A stretch of 64,000 bases of DNA from assembly GCA_030824115.1 (NCBI GenBank), contig JAVBYI010000009.1:186001-250000 (forward strand). The letters run 5' to 3'. Of the stretch, positions 32,938 to 40,836 are shown in pieces; position 1 is the first letter of the stretch, and each line of letters starts with the position of its first letter. A model generated the notes under the pieces. It searched no databases. It was not told the origin of the DNA and saw only the letters and a program-made list of their open reading frames with translations. The DNA is from Rhodocyclaceae bacterium. Lineage in GTDB: Bacteria > Pseudomonadota > Gammaproteobacteria > Burkholderiales > Rhodocyclaceae. A program made the translations under genes and the position numbers.

Positions 32938-35917
32938 CCGCATTGCCCTGCTGCTGGTGGATGACCGGCCGGAAAACCTCACCGCCCTCAAGGCCGTGCT
33001 GGGCGAGCAGGCGGAACTTGATCTGGTTACAGCCGCCTCCGGTAACGATGCGCTGCGCCAGACCCTCAAGCGCGATTTCGCATTGGTGCTGCTGGATGTG
33101 CAGATGCCCGGCATGGACGGCTTCGAAACCGCTGAACTAATGCGTGCCAATCCGAAGACGCGCCATCTGCCGATCATCTTCATCACCGCCGGCATGAACG
33201 ACGCCCAGTTGCAGTTCAAGGGCTACGACCTCGGCGCGGTGGATTACCTGATCAAGCCCTTCGACCCACACATCCTGAAAAGCAAGGTGCGGGTGTTCTG
33301 TGAACTTTACCTGCAGCGCCGCGAACTGGAAGTCCATCGTGGCCAGCTTGAGGCCAAGGTGCGCGATCGCGTGTCCCAGCTCAAGGACAGTGAAGAGCGT
33401 TTTCGCCAGCTGGTGACACATGCCTCGGTCGGCATCTTTCAGATCGACCCCGAAGGTTATTGCCAGTTCGTCAATCCCAGCTGGTGCATCGGTGCCGGGC
33501 TGTCCGCCGAAGAAGCGGAGGGACTTGGCTGGACGCGCACCGTACATCCCGATGACCAATTGGCCCTGCTGGCTTCCTGGCAAGTCGCCGTGTCTGCCGG
33601 CAAGACCTGGGCGCGTGAATTTCGCTTTCTCCGCCCCGACGGTTCGATCGTCTGGGTCAGCAGCAGTGCCGGCCCGCTGCGCAATGCGCGTGGTGACATC
33701 ACCGGCTATCTCGGCAACAACCTCGACATCACCGAGCGCAAGCGCGACGAAGCCTGGGAGCGCACGCGTATGACGGTCATGGACGAACTGGCGCGCGGCG
33801 CACCCCTGGCCGAGATGCTGCATCGCATCGCGGCCGAGGCCGAGCAACAGACGACCAGCATGACCTGCGCCATCCTGCTGGTGGATGAATTCGGCGACAA
33901 ACTGGTGCGCTGTGCCGCGCCGCGTTTGCCGCCGCAGGACAGCCCGGTGATTCGCCTGATCGCTGCCGACCACAGTGGCTGTGCCAGCGCGGCCCAGCAT
34001 GGCAAGCCGGCCACCATTGAGAACATTCTGGCCAATCCCTGTTGCACCGATTGCTGGCCCGGAGAGGGCATGGCACCCGCCTCAGACTGGGTCTCGTGCT
34101 GGTCCGAACCGCTGTGCGCCATGAATGGTCAGGTGCTCGGCGTTTTCGTTTGCTACCGCCACCAGCCGGGCGATCCCGCCGTCGGCGACATCGCCCTGAT
34201 CCAGAAAGCCGTGCGTCTGGCGACGCGAGTGGTAGAACGCAAACGCACCGAAAACGAATTGCAGATCGCCGCCTCGGTGCACCAAGCCATCGGCGAAGCG
34301 ATCACCGTCACCGATGCCGACAACCGCATCATCGCCATCAATCCCGCTTTTACCCTGCTCACCGGCTACACCGCGCAGGAGGCCATCGGCCAGACGCCGA
34401 GCCTGCTGAAAAGCGGCCGCCACGATGCCAAGTTCTATCGCGAGATGTGGCTGACGCTGGAAACCACCGGGCACTGGCAGGGCGAGATCTGCAACCGCCG
34501 CAAGAACGGCGACGAATATCCCGAGTGGCTGTCGATCAACACCATCTACGACAGCGAAGGCAAGGTGCTGCGGCGCATCGCGATGTTTTCCGACATCACC
34601 GACAAGAAGCGCGCCGAAGAAACCATCTGGCGTCAGGCCAACTACGATTCGCTCACCGAGCTGCCCAACCGCCGCCTGTTCCGCGACCGTCTCGAACAGG
34701 AAGTGCTCAAGGCGCGCCGCTCCGGCCTGCAGGTGGCGGTATTGTTCATCGATCTCGACCGCTTCAAGGAAGTCAACGACACGCTCGGCCATCACACCGG
34801 CGATCGCCTGCTGATCGACGCCGCACGCCGTATCGGCGATTGCGTGCGCGCCTCCGACACCGTCGCCCGTCTCGGCGGCGACGAGTTCACCATCGTCATG
34901 ACCGATCTGGCCGACACCCATCCCGTCGACAAAGTCGCCCAGGCGCTGGTGCAGACCCTCACCGCGCCCTTCGTCATCGATGGCGAAACCGCCTACGTTT
35001 CGGCCAGCATCGGCATTACCATATTTCCCAATGATGCCAACGATGTCGACACCCTGCTCAAGAATGCCGACCAGGCCATGTATGCCTCGAAGGCCGGTGG
35101 CCGCAGCCGCTTCAGCTACTTCACCGGCTCGATGCAAACATCTGCGCAAGAGCGCCTGCAACTGGCCAACGATCTGCGCGTCGCACTGGCCGCCAGCCAG
35201 TTCGAACTGCACCTGCAACCCATCGTCGAACTCGCCAGCGGGCGCATCGCCAAGGCCGAAGCCCTGCTGCGCTGGACGCATCCGCTGCATGGCCCGATCA
35301 GTCCCGTGCAATTCATCCCCGTCGCCGAGGAGACCGGGCTGATTGAGGAAATCGGCGACTGGGTGTTCCGCGAAAGCGCCCGCTTGGCAAAGGCATGGAT
35401 GGTCGTCGCCAACGGTAGCGGGCCAATCCAGATCAGCGTCAATAAATCGCCGCGCCAGTTCTTCTCCGGCAACACGCACGAAACCTGGATCGCCCATCTG
35501 GCCGAGATTGGTCTGCCGCCAAGCTGCATCGTCATCGAAATCACCGAAGGGCTGCTGCTGGAAGATCGCCCCGAGATTGCCGAGAAACTCGCCTGCTTCC
35601 GCGCCGCCGGCGTGGGCATCTCGCTCGACGACTTCGGCACCGGCTATTCAGCCATGGCCTACCTCAAGAAATTCCCCATCGACTTTCTCAAGATCGACCG
35701 TTCCTTCGTGCGCGACATGGCCAGCGACCCGAACGACGCCGCCATCGTCGACGCCATCATCGTCATGGCCCACAAGCTCGGCCTCAAGGTCGTCGCCGAA
35801 GGCATCGAAACCGTCGAGCAGCGCGACCTGCTGATCGCCGCCGGCTGCGATTACGGCCAAGGCTACCTGTTTGCCCGGCCGATGCCGGCGCAGGCACTGC
35901 TGCAATCCATGTATTAG
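32927..35917 (+). CDS. Response-regulator-type GGDEF-EAL protein (REC-PAS-GAF-PAS-GGDEF-EAL)
   Basis: The 996-residue protein begins with a receiver (about 5-120; VLLDVQMPGMDG), then PAS (about 158-275), a cysteine-rich GAF-like region (about 290-430; ANPCCTDCW), PAS (about 445-560), GGDEF (ARLGGDEFTIVM with I-site RASD) and EAL (AKAEALLRW, ITEGLLLED, DDFGTGYS, KIDRSFV). Both cyclase and phosphodiesterase motifs are intact, so it may be bifunctional. The start ATG at 32927 has GAGGAA upstream and overlaps the cheB end; a longer frame from 32744 is a shadow of cheB. The receiver probably takes phosphate from the upstream hybrid kinase. Confidence 0.93.
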   Translation: MVNSRIALLLVDDRPENLTALKAVLGEQAELDLVTAASGNDALRQTLKRDFALVLLDVQMPGMDGFETAELMRANPKTRHLPIIFITAGMNDAQLQFKGYDLGAVDYLIKPFDPHILKSKVRVFCELYLQRRELEVHRGQLEAKVRDRVSQLKDSEERFRQLVTHASVGIFQIDPEGYCQFVNPSWCIGAGLSAEEAEGLGWTRTVHPDDQLALLASWQVAVSAGKTWAREFRFLRPDGSIVWVSSSAGPLRNARGDITGYLGNNLDITERKRDEAWERTRMTVMDELARGAPLAEMLHRIAAEAEQQTTSMTCAILLVDEFGDKLVRCAAPRLPPQDSPVIRLIAADHSGCASAAQHGKPATIENILANPCCTDCWPGEGMAPASDWVSCWSEPLCAMNGQVLGVFVCYRHQPGDPAVGDIALIQKAVRLATRVVERKRTENELQIAASVHQAIGEAITVTDADNRIIAINPAFTLLTGYTAQEAIGQTPSLLKSGRHDAKFYREMWLTLETTGHWQGEICNRRKNGDEYPEWLSINTIYDSEGKVLRRIAMFSDITDKKRAEETIWRQANYDSLTELPNRRLFRDRLEQEVLKARRSGLQVAVLFIDLDRFKEVNDTLGHHTGDRLLIDAARRIGDCVRASDTVARLGGDEFTIVMTDLADTHPVDKVAQALVQTLTAPFVIDGETAYVSASIGITIFPNDANDVDTLLKNADQAMYASKAGGRSRFSYFTGSMQTSAQERLQLANDLRVALAASQFELHLQPIVELASGRIAKAEALLRWTHPLHGPISPVQFIPVAEETGLIEEIGDWVFRESARLAKAWMVVANGSGPIQISVNKSPRQFFSGNTHETWIAHLAEIGLPPSCIVIEITEGLLLEDRPEIAEKLACFRAAGVGISLDDFGTGYSAMAYLKKFPIDFLKIDRSFVRDMASDPNDAAIVDAIIVMAHKLGLKVVAEGIETVEQRDLLIAAGCDYGQGYLFARPMPAQALLQSMY

Positions 35918-35936
35918 CGGTACACACCGTACGAAT

Positions 35937-35960
35937 GCCGTCCCGCCAGCGCCGACTTTT
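35937..35960 (+). repeat. Dispersed 24-bp motif, copy 9
   Basis: A consensus copy, GCCGTCCCGCC then AGCGCCGACTTTT, 20 bases after the GGDEF-EAL stop. Its CCGCCAG (35943-35949) pairs with CTGGCGG (35961-35967) to make a hairpin with an 11-base loop. Confidence 0.9.
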
Positions 35961-36047
35961 CTGGCGGCTCGATGCGGGGACTACCGTGATCCCGAAATAC
36001 GGCTAATATCTGACCAACGTATAAAAACTACTGGGGGACGGACGCTT

Positions 36048-37775
36048 GTGAGCGACACCGACGGCAAACCCACGATTCTGATTGTCGACGACACGCCGAC
36101 CAACATTCAGTTGCTGGCGGAGGTCTTGCGCGCCGATCATCAGGTCAAGGTGGCTGGCGGCGGCAAGATCGCGCTGGAGGTGATTGCGCAGCAGGGACCG
36201 CCCGATCTGATCCTGCTCGACGTGATGATGCCGGATATGAATGGCATCGAGGTACTGCGCCGGCTGCGCGAAAGCGAGCAAACGCGGGACATCCCGGTGA
36301 TTCTCATCAGTGCGGATGCCACCGAGGAAACACATCTGACGGGGCTGAGCGATGGCGCAGATGATTATCTGGTCAAACCAGTCCAGCCGCTCATCTTGCG
36401 TGCACGCGTTAGAAATCTGCTGCTGCGCAAACAGACCGAGAAAGCACTGCGCGCCAGCGAGGAACGCTGGCACTTTGCCCTTGAGGGCGCGGGTGACGGC
36501 GCCTGGGACTGGAATCTGGAAACCGGGCAGGTCACTTTTTCGCGACGCTATCTGGAGATGCTCGGCTACGGTGAGGACATCACGTGGGCGTGCCTCGATG
36601 ACTGGAAGCGCCATGTCAATCCAGCGGAATTGCAAACGGCCATGGCGGCGCTGGAAGCCTATCTGGACGGTAAGCTGCCGGCCTATCACGTCGAATATCG
36701 CATGCAGTGCGCCGATGGCTGCTGGAAATGGCTGCTCGCCCGTGGCAAGGTGGTCAGTCGCGCCGCAGACGGTCGGCCTTTGCGGCTGATTGGCACCCAC
36801 AGCGACATTACCGAACGCAAGGAAGCCGTGGAGGCCTTGCGCCTCACGACCGAGCGCCTCAACGAAGCCCAGCGCATTGCCCACCTCGGCGCTTGGGAAC
36901 TTGATCTGGTCGCCCGCCATCTGGTCTGGTCGGACGAGGTCTTCCGTATCTTCGAAATCGATCCCGACCAGTGTGATGCCAGCTACGAAGTGTTCATGGG
37001 TGTCGTGCACCCGGAGGATCGTGACAGGGTGCATCAGGTCTATACCGATTCCCTGAAGCATCACGTGCCGTATGAAATCACCCACCGCCTGCTGATGAAG
37101 GATGGGCGTATCAAGTGGGTACACGAAAGATGCCTGTCGGAGTTCGATGCCACCGGGAAGCCGCTGCGCTCTCAGGGCATGGTGCAGGACATTACCGAGC
37201 GCAAGCAGATTGAAGATCAGGTTCGCCAACTGGCGTTCTATGACCCGCTGACCCACCTGCCCAACCGTCGCCTGCTCTTCGACCGGCTGTCGCAGGCCAT
37301 GGCACAAAGCAACCGCAATGGCTGCTATGGCGCCGTGATCTTTCTGGATCTCGACAACTTCAAACCGCTGAATGACCAGTATGGCCACGCTGCCGGCGAT
37401 TTGCTACTGGTCGAGGCGGCGGAACGGCTGAGAAAATGCGTGCGGGAAATGGATACCGTGGCACGCTTCGGTGGCGACGAGTTTGTGGTGGTCATCAACG
37501 AGCTTCAGGGGGCGCGTAGCGAAGCGGCAGAAGAGGTTGGCAGCATTGCCGAGAAAATACGCAGCACCCTGTCCAGTCCCTATCGGCTACCCATCGCGCC
37601 AGAGGGACAGGGCAGCACCACGATCGAACATTTTTCCGCCGCCAGCCTCGGCGTCATGCTGTTTTTCGGCCACGATGACAGTCTTGACGACATCCTGAAT
37701 AATGCCGATGCCGCGATGTATCAGGCAAAGGGGGCCGGACGCAATTCGATCCGCTTCTACACGCCGCCAGGCTGA
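36048..37775 (+). CDS. Response-regulator-type diguanylate cyclase (REC-PAS-PAS-GGDEF)
   Basis: The 575-residue protein has a receiver (about 9-125; ILLDVMMPDMNG), two PAS domains (about 140-265 and 280-395, the second ending MVQDITERKQIEDQVRQLAF) and a GGDEF domain (about 405-570) with FGGDEFVVVI and I-site REMD. It should synthesise c-di-GMP when phosphorylated. The start is GTG at 36048 with GGGGGA upstream; an ATG at 35871 lies inside the previous gene and would read through intergenic sequence. It is followed by the hydrogenase cluster after 136 bp. Confidence 0.92.
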   Translation: MSDTDGKPTILIVDDTPTNIQLLAEVLRADHQVKVAGGGKIALEVIAQQGPPDLILLDVMMPDMNGIEVLRRLRESEQTRDIPVILISADATEETHLTGLSDGADDYLVKPVQPLILRARVRNLLLRKQTEKALRASEERWHFALEGAGDGAWDWNLETGQVTFSRRYLEMLGYGEDITWACLDDWKRHVNPAELQTAMAALEAYLDGKLPAYHVEYRMQCADGCWKWLLARGKVVSRAADGRPLRLIGTHSDITERKEAVEALRLTTERLNEAQRIAHLGAWELDLVARHLVWSDEVFRIFEIDPDQCDASYEVFMGVVHPEDRDRVHQVYTDSLKHHVPYEITHRLLMKDGRIKWVHERCLSEFDATGKPLRSQGMVQDITERKQIEDQVRQLAFYDPLTHLPNRRLLFDRLSQAMAQSNRNGCYGAVIFLDLDNFKPLNDQYGHAAGDLLLVEAAERLRKCVREMDTVARFGGDEFVVVINELQGARSEAAEEVGSIAEKIRSTLSSPYRLPIAPEGQGSTTIEHFSAASLGVMLFFGHDDSLDDILNNADAAMYQAKGAGRNSIRFYTPPG

Positions 37776-37814
37776 ATTCAATACGCCAGCGGATCGGTCT
37801 CCCTATGCCAGCAC

Positions 37815-37828
37815 TTGATGAAAATCAA
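37815..37828. promoter_or_regulatory. Perfect FNR box upstream of the hydrogenase genes
   Basis: TTGATGAAAATCAA is exactly TTGAT-N4-ATCAA. A TACAAC at 37850-37855 could be the -10 element, placing the box centre near -41 as in class II FNR-activated promoters. The first hydrogenase gene starts at 37912. Confidence 0.75.
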
Positions 37829-37911
37829 CGTTGGCATAAATATTATTCGTACAACATGTTCGCCGAGTTGCGGGAGAGTATTCTGTACGCGTAAAAAAAC
37901 AAGGGGAGAAT

Positions 37912-38847
37912 ATGGCGTCACTTTATTGGCTACAGTGCGGCGGCTGTGGCGGCGACACGATGTCGTTTCTTGGCGTCGACTCCCCGGACCTGATCGAACT
38001 TTTCGATGCACTTGACATCCGGCTGCTGTGGCACCCATCCTTGTCTGCGATTTCTCCGGCAGAACATGACGCGCTGCTGGCGCGTTTGCTCAGTGGCGAG
38101 GAAGCGCTCGATATTCTGGTGGTGGAAGGCGCGATCATCCGCGGCCCGGCCAACACCGGCATGTTCGATGCCCGCCACGGCCGCCCCAAGAAAGACCTGG
38201 CGGCGGCGCTGGCAGCCCGTGCCAACCATATTGTGGCCGCCGGCACCTGTGCGTCGTTCGGCGGTATTGGCGCCGACGATGCCATTCAGGCCACTGGCCT
38301 GCAGTTCCTGAAAAAGGAAGCGGGCGGTCTGCTCGGCAAGGATTTCCGCTCCCGCGCCGGCATGCCCGTCATCAACCTGGCGGGTTGCCCCTGTCATGCC
38401 GAAGTGATGGCGGGCGCACTGACCGCACTGGTTGCCGGGCAGACACTGGAACTCGACGAATTCAACCGGCCGCTCGACTGGTATGGCATGACGGTACATC
38501 AGGGCTGCACGCGCAACGAGTATCACGAATATCGCGTCGAGGAATGGGATTTTGCCCAGCGCGGTTGCCTGTTCTTTCATATGGGCTGCCATGGCCCCCT
38601 GGTGGATGGGCCGTGCAACAAACTGCTCTGGAACGGGCGTTCGTCGAAGACGCGCGCGGGCGTGCCGTGTTTTGGTTGTACCGATCCCAGCTTCCCGACC
38701 GCAAGTCCGTTCTTCGAAACGCGCAACATTGAAGGCGTGCCGATCGATCTGCCGAAAGGCATGAGCCGCGCCCATTACCTCGTTTACAAGGGCATGGCCG
38801 CCGCGGCCGCGCCGGAGCGCCTGAAAAAGCGCGATACCCGAATTTAA
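37912..38847 (+). CDS. Soluble [NiFe] hydrogenase small subunit
   Basis: The 311-residue protein has no Tat signal peptide, so it is cytoplasmic. Proximal cluster residues are C9 and C12 (QCGGCGGDT), C113 (GTCASFGG) and C159 (AGCPCHAE). A distal set H196, C199, C219, C226 and a medial set C235 (GPCNKLLWNG), C253 and C256 (VPCFGCTDP) complete the usual three-cluster relay. Absence of a signal peptide is typical of group 2 sensor and cyanobacterial uptake enzymes. AGGGGAG precedes the ATG. It stands 12 bases before the large subunit gene and behind an FNR box. Confidence 0.93.
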   Translation: MASLYWLQCGGCGGDTMSFLGVDSPDLIELFDALDIRLLWHPSLSAISPAEHDALLARLLSGEEALDILVVEGAIIRGPANTGMFDARHGRPKKDLAAALAARANHIVAAGTCASFGGIGADDAIQATGLQFLKKEAGGLLGKDFRSRAGMPVINLAGCPCHAEVMAGALTALVAGQTLELDEFNRPLDWYGMTVHQGCTRNEYHEYRVEEWDFAQRGCLFFHMGCHGPLVDGPCNKLLWNGRSSKTRAGVPCFGCTDPSFPTASPFFETRNIEGVPIDLPKGMSRAHYLVYKGMAAAAAPERLKKRDTRI

Positions 38848-38858
38848 GGGATAGGCGT

Positions 38859-40379
38859 ATGACCAAAAGAATTCTCTGCGACATCCCTCTGAACCGGGTC
38901 GAGGGCGATCTGGAAATCCGCGTGGCGCTCGAAAACAACCGGGTGGTGGATGCCTGGAGTTCCGGCACCATGTTTCGCGGCTTCGAGAACATCATGGTCG
39001 GGCGCGGTGCGCGCGACGGCCTGGTGATCACGCCGCGCATCTGCGGTATCTGCAGCACCACGCACCTGATGGCTGCCGCCCGGGCGCTTGACCGGATTGC
39101 CGGTGTGACAGTGCCGGACAATGCCATCCGCCTGCGCAATACGGCGCTGCTGGCCGAGCATTGTCAAGGCGATGTACGCCAGTCGCTGCTGATGTTCCTG
39201 CCGGACTTCGCATCTGCCGCCTACGCCGAACACCCGCTGTATGCGGAAGCCGTGACGCGGTATACCCCCTTGCAGGGCACGCGCTGCATCGATGCCGTGC
39301 GCCAGACCAAGACCCTGCTCGAAATCATTGCCATCCTCGGCGGCCAATGGCCGCACAGTTCGTTCATGGTGCCGGGCGGCGTCAGCTACGTCCCGCCACT
39401 GACCGAGTTGAACCAGTGCCGCCACATCCTGCGGCATTATCGCCAGTGGTACGAGCGCAGCGTACTGGGGTGTACGCTGACGCGCTGGCAGCAGGTGCAA
39501 AGCGCGTCCAATCTGGATGCCTGGCTGGCCGAAAGTGCGGCGCACCGGGACAGCGACACCGGCTTCCTGCTGCGCTTTGCCGACCGCGCCGGCCTGCGTG
39601 AGCTGGGACGAGGACATGGCCATTTCCTGTCCAGCGGGCTGCCGGACATGCCCGCTGAAACAGCCGCCGGCCCTTACGCATTTGCCGCAGGCTTTCGCGA
39701 CAGCACCGGCCGCTGCCAGCCTTTCGACCAGCTGCAAGTGGCCGAACATGTGGCCGCTTCGTGGTATGCCGATTATCCCGGCGGGCGACATCCTTCTACA
39801 GGTATTACCGAACCCTACGCCACCGGGGCCGAGGGCAAAAAGTATTCGTGGGGCAAGGCGCCGCGCTACCTCGACCTGCCGGCCGAAACCGGGCCACTGG
39901 CGGAGCGCATCATCGGCAACGATCCGCTCTTTCTCGATCTGCTGCAGCGCGACGGCGTCAATCTGGTGATGCGTCAACTCGCCCGACTGACCCGCCCGGC
40001 CCGCCTACTGCCCGCCATGGAAATCTGGCTCGATGAAATGATCGCCCGTCCCGACCAACCCTACTACACCCCCGTACAGCACATGCCCGACGGCCAGGGC
40101 TATGGGCTGATCGAGGCAGCGCGGGGCACGCTGGGGCACTGGGTGGAGATTCGCGACGGCAGGATCGCGCGTTACCAGATCATCACCCCGACCGCGTGGA
40201 ACGGTTCGCCACGCGACAGCATGGACGTGCGCGGCCCGTGGGAGGAAGCGCTGATCGGCACGCCGATCAAGGATATCGGCAACCCGGTCGAGGCTGGCCA
40301 TGTGGTGCGCTCCTTCGATCCCTGTCTGGTCTGTACGGTGCATGTTGTCGGTGCCGGCCGGCTGCCGCTGCACTGCTGA
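38859..40379 (+). CDS. [NiFe] hydrogenase large subunit
   Basis: The 506-residue catalytic subunit binds the Ni-Fe(CN)2CO centre through C62/C65 (TPRICGICSTTH) and C489/C492 (DPCLVCTVH). Eleven residues follow H495 (VVGAGRLPLHC), a removable C-terminal extension that needs a maturation protease, which is the next gene. Regulatory hydrogenases HoxC/HupV usually lack this tail, so this enzyme differs from the classic H2 sensors although its neighbours are sensory. I place it among group 2-type soluble enzymes, possibly group 2c; a catalytic role is not excluded. Confidence 0.94.
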   Translation: MTKRILCDIPLNRVEGDLEIRVALENNRVVDAWSSGTMFRGFENIMVGRGARDGLVITPRICGICSTTHLMAAARALDRIAGVTVPDNAIRLRNTALLAEHCQGDVRQSLLMFLPDFASAAYAEHPLYAEAVTRYTPLQGTRCIDAVRQTKTLLEIIAILGGQWPHSSFMVPGGVSYVPPLTELNQCRHILRHYRQWYERSVLGCTLTRWQQVQSASNLDAWLAESAAHRDSDTGFLLRFADRAGLRELGRGHGHFLSSGLPDMPAETAAGPYAFAAGFRDSTGRCQPFDQLQVAEHVAASWYADYPGGRHPSTGITEPYATGAEGKKYSWGKAPRYLDLPAETGPLAERIIGNDPLFLDLLQRDGVNLVMRQLARLTRPARLLPAMEIWLDEMIARPDQPYYTPVQHMPDGQGYGLIEAARGTLGHWVEIRDGRIARYQIITPTAWNGSPRDSMDVRGPWEEALIGTPIKDIGNPVEAGHVVRSFDPCLVCTVHVVGAGRLPLHC

Positions 40380-40382
40380 GCC

Positions 40383-40826
40383 ATGCCGCCGATCGCCATC
40401 ATCTGCCTGGGTAACCGATTCGTGCCGGGCGACGATCTTGGCTGCCGGGTGTTCGACCATCTCGCGAACGCGCCGCTGCCGGCGGATGTCGAGTTGATCG
40501 ATGGCGGACTGTGCGGTCTCGATCTGCTTTATCTGATGGAAGGCAAGCGCCGCGTGGTGTTTGCCGATGCCGTGGCCGGGATGGCAGCACACGATGAAAT
40601 CGTCGTGCTGGACCGCGCCGGCGTGGCGGCCTACGCCGCAAACTACGGCCATGGGGCCGGTCTGCCCTATCTGCTGCATCTGCTGCCCGAGGTCTGCCGT
40701 GCCCCCTTGCCGGAAATCGCGCTGGTCGGTGCGGAATGTCGGCCCGAAGCATCTGCGGCGGATGAAACCACCGTGCGCGCCCTTGCCGAACGGTGCATGG
40801 CACTTGCCGTCCATGGCCTCCATTAA
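40383..40826 (+). CDS. Hydrogenase maturation protease (HyaD/HupD/HoxM family)
   Basis: The 147-residue endopeptidase carries LGNRFVPGDDLGCRVFDHL at its start (nickel-binding acidic residue), VELIDGGLCGLDLLYLM, an aspartate in VVFADAVAG and a histidine in ANYGHGAGLPYLL. It should cleave the large subunit after H495 once nickel is inserted. It starts three bases after the large-subunit stop. No other maturation genes (hypABCDEF) are in the window, so general Hyp proteins must come from elsewhere. Confidence 0.92.
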   Translation: MPPIAIICLGNRFVPGDDLGCRVFDHLANAPLPADVELIDGGLCGLDLLYLMEGKRRVVFADAVAGMAAHDEIVVLDRAGVAAYAANYGHGAGLPYLLHLLPEVCRAPLPEIALVGAECRPEASAADETTVRALAERCMALAVHGLH

Positions 40827-40836
40827 CCACCCTGCC

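Noticed and set aside
35871..36047. An ATG start at 35871 for the REC-PAS-PAS-GGDEF gene
   Set aside because: It lies inside the GGDEF-EAL gene and the added residues translate intergenic sequence including the repeat; GTG at 36048 has a ribosome site and begins the receiver correctly.
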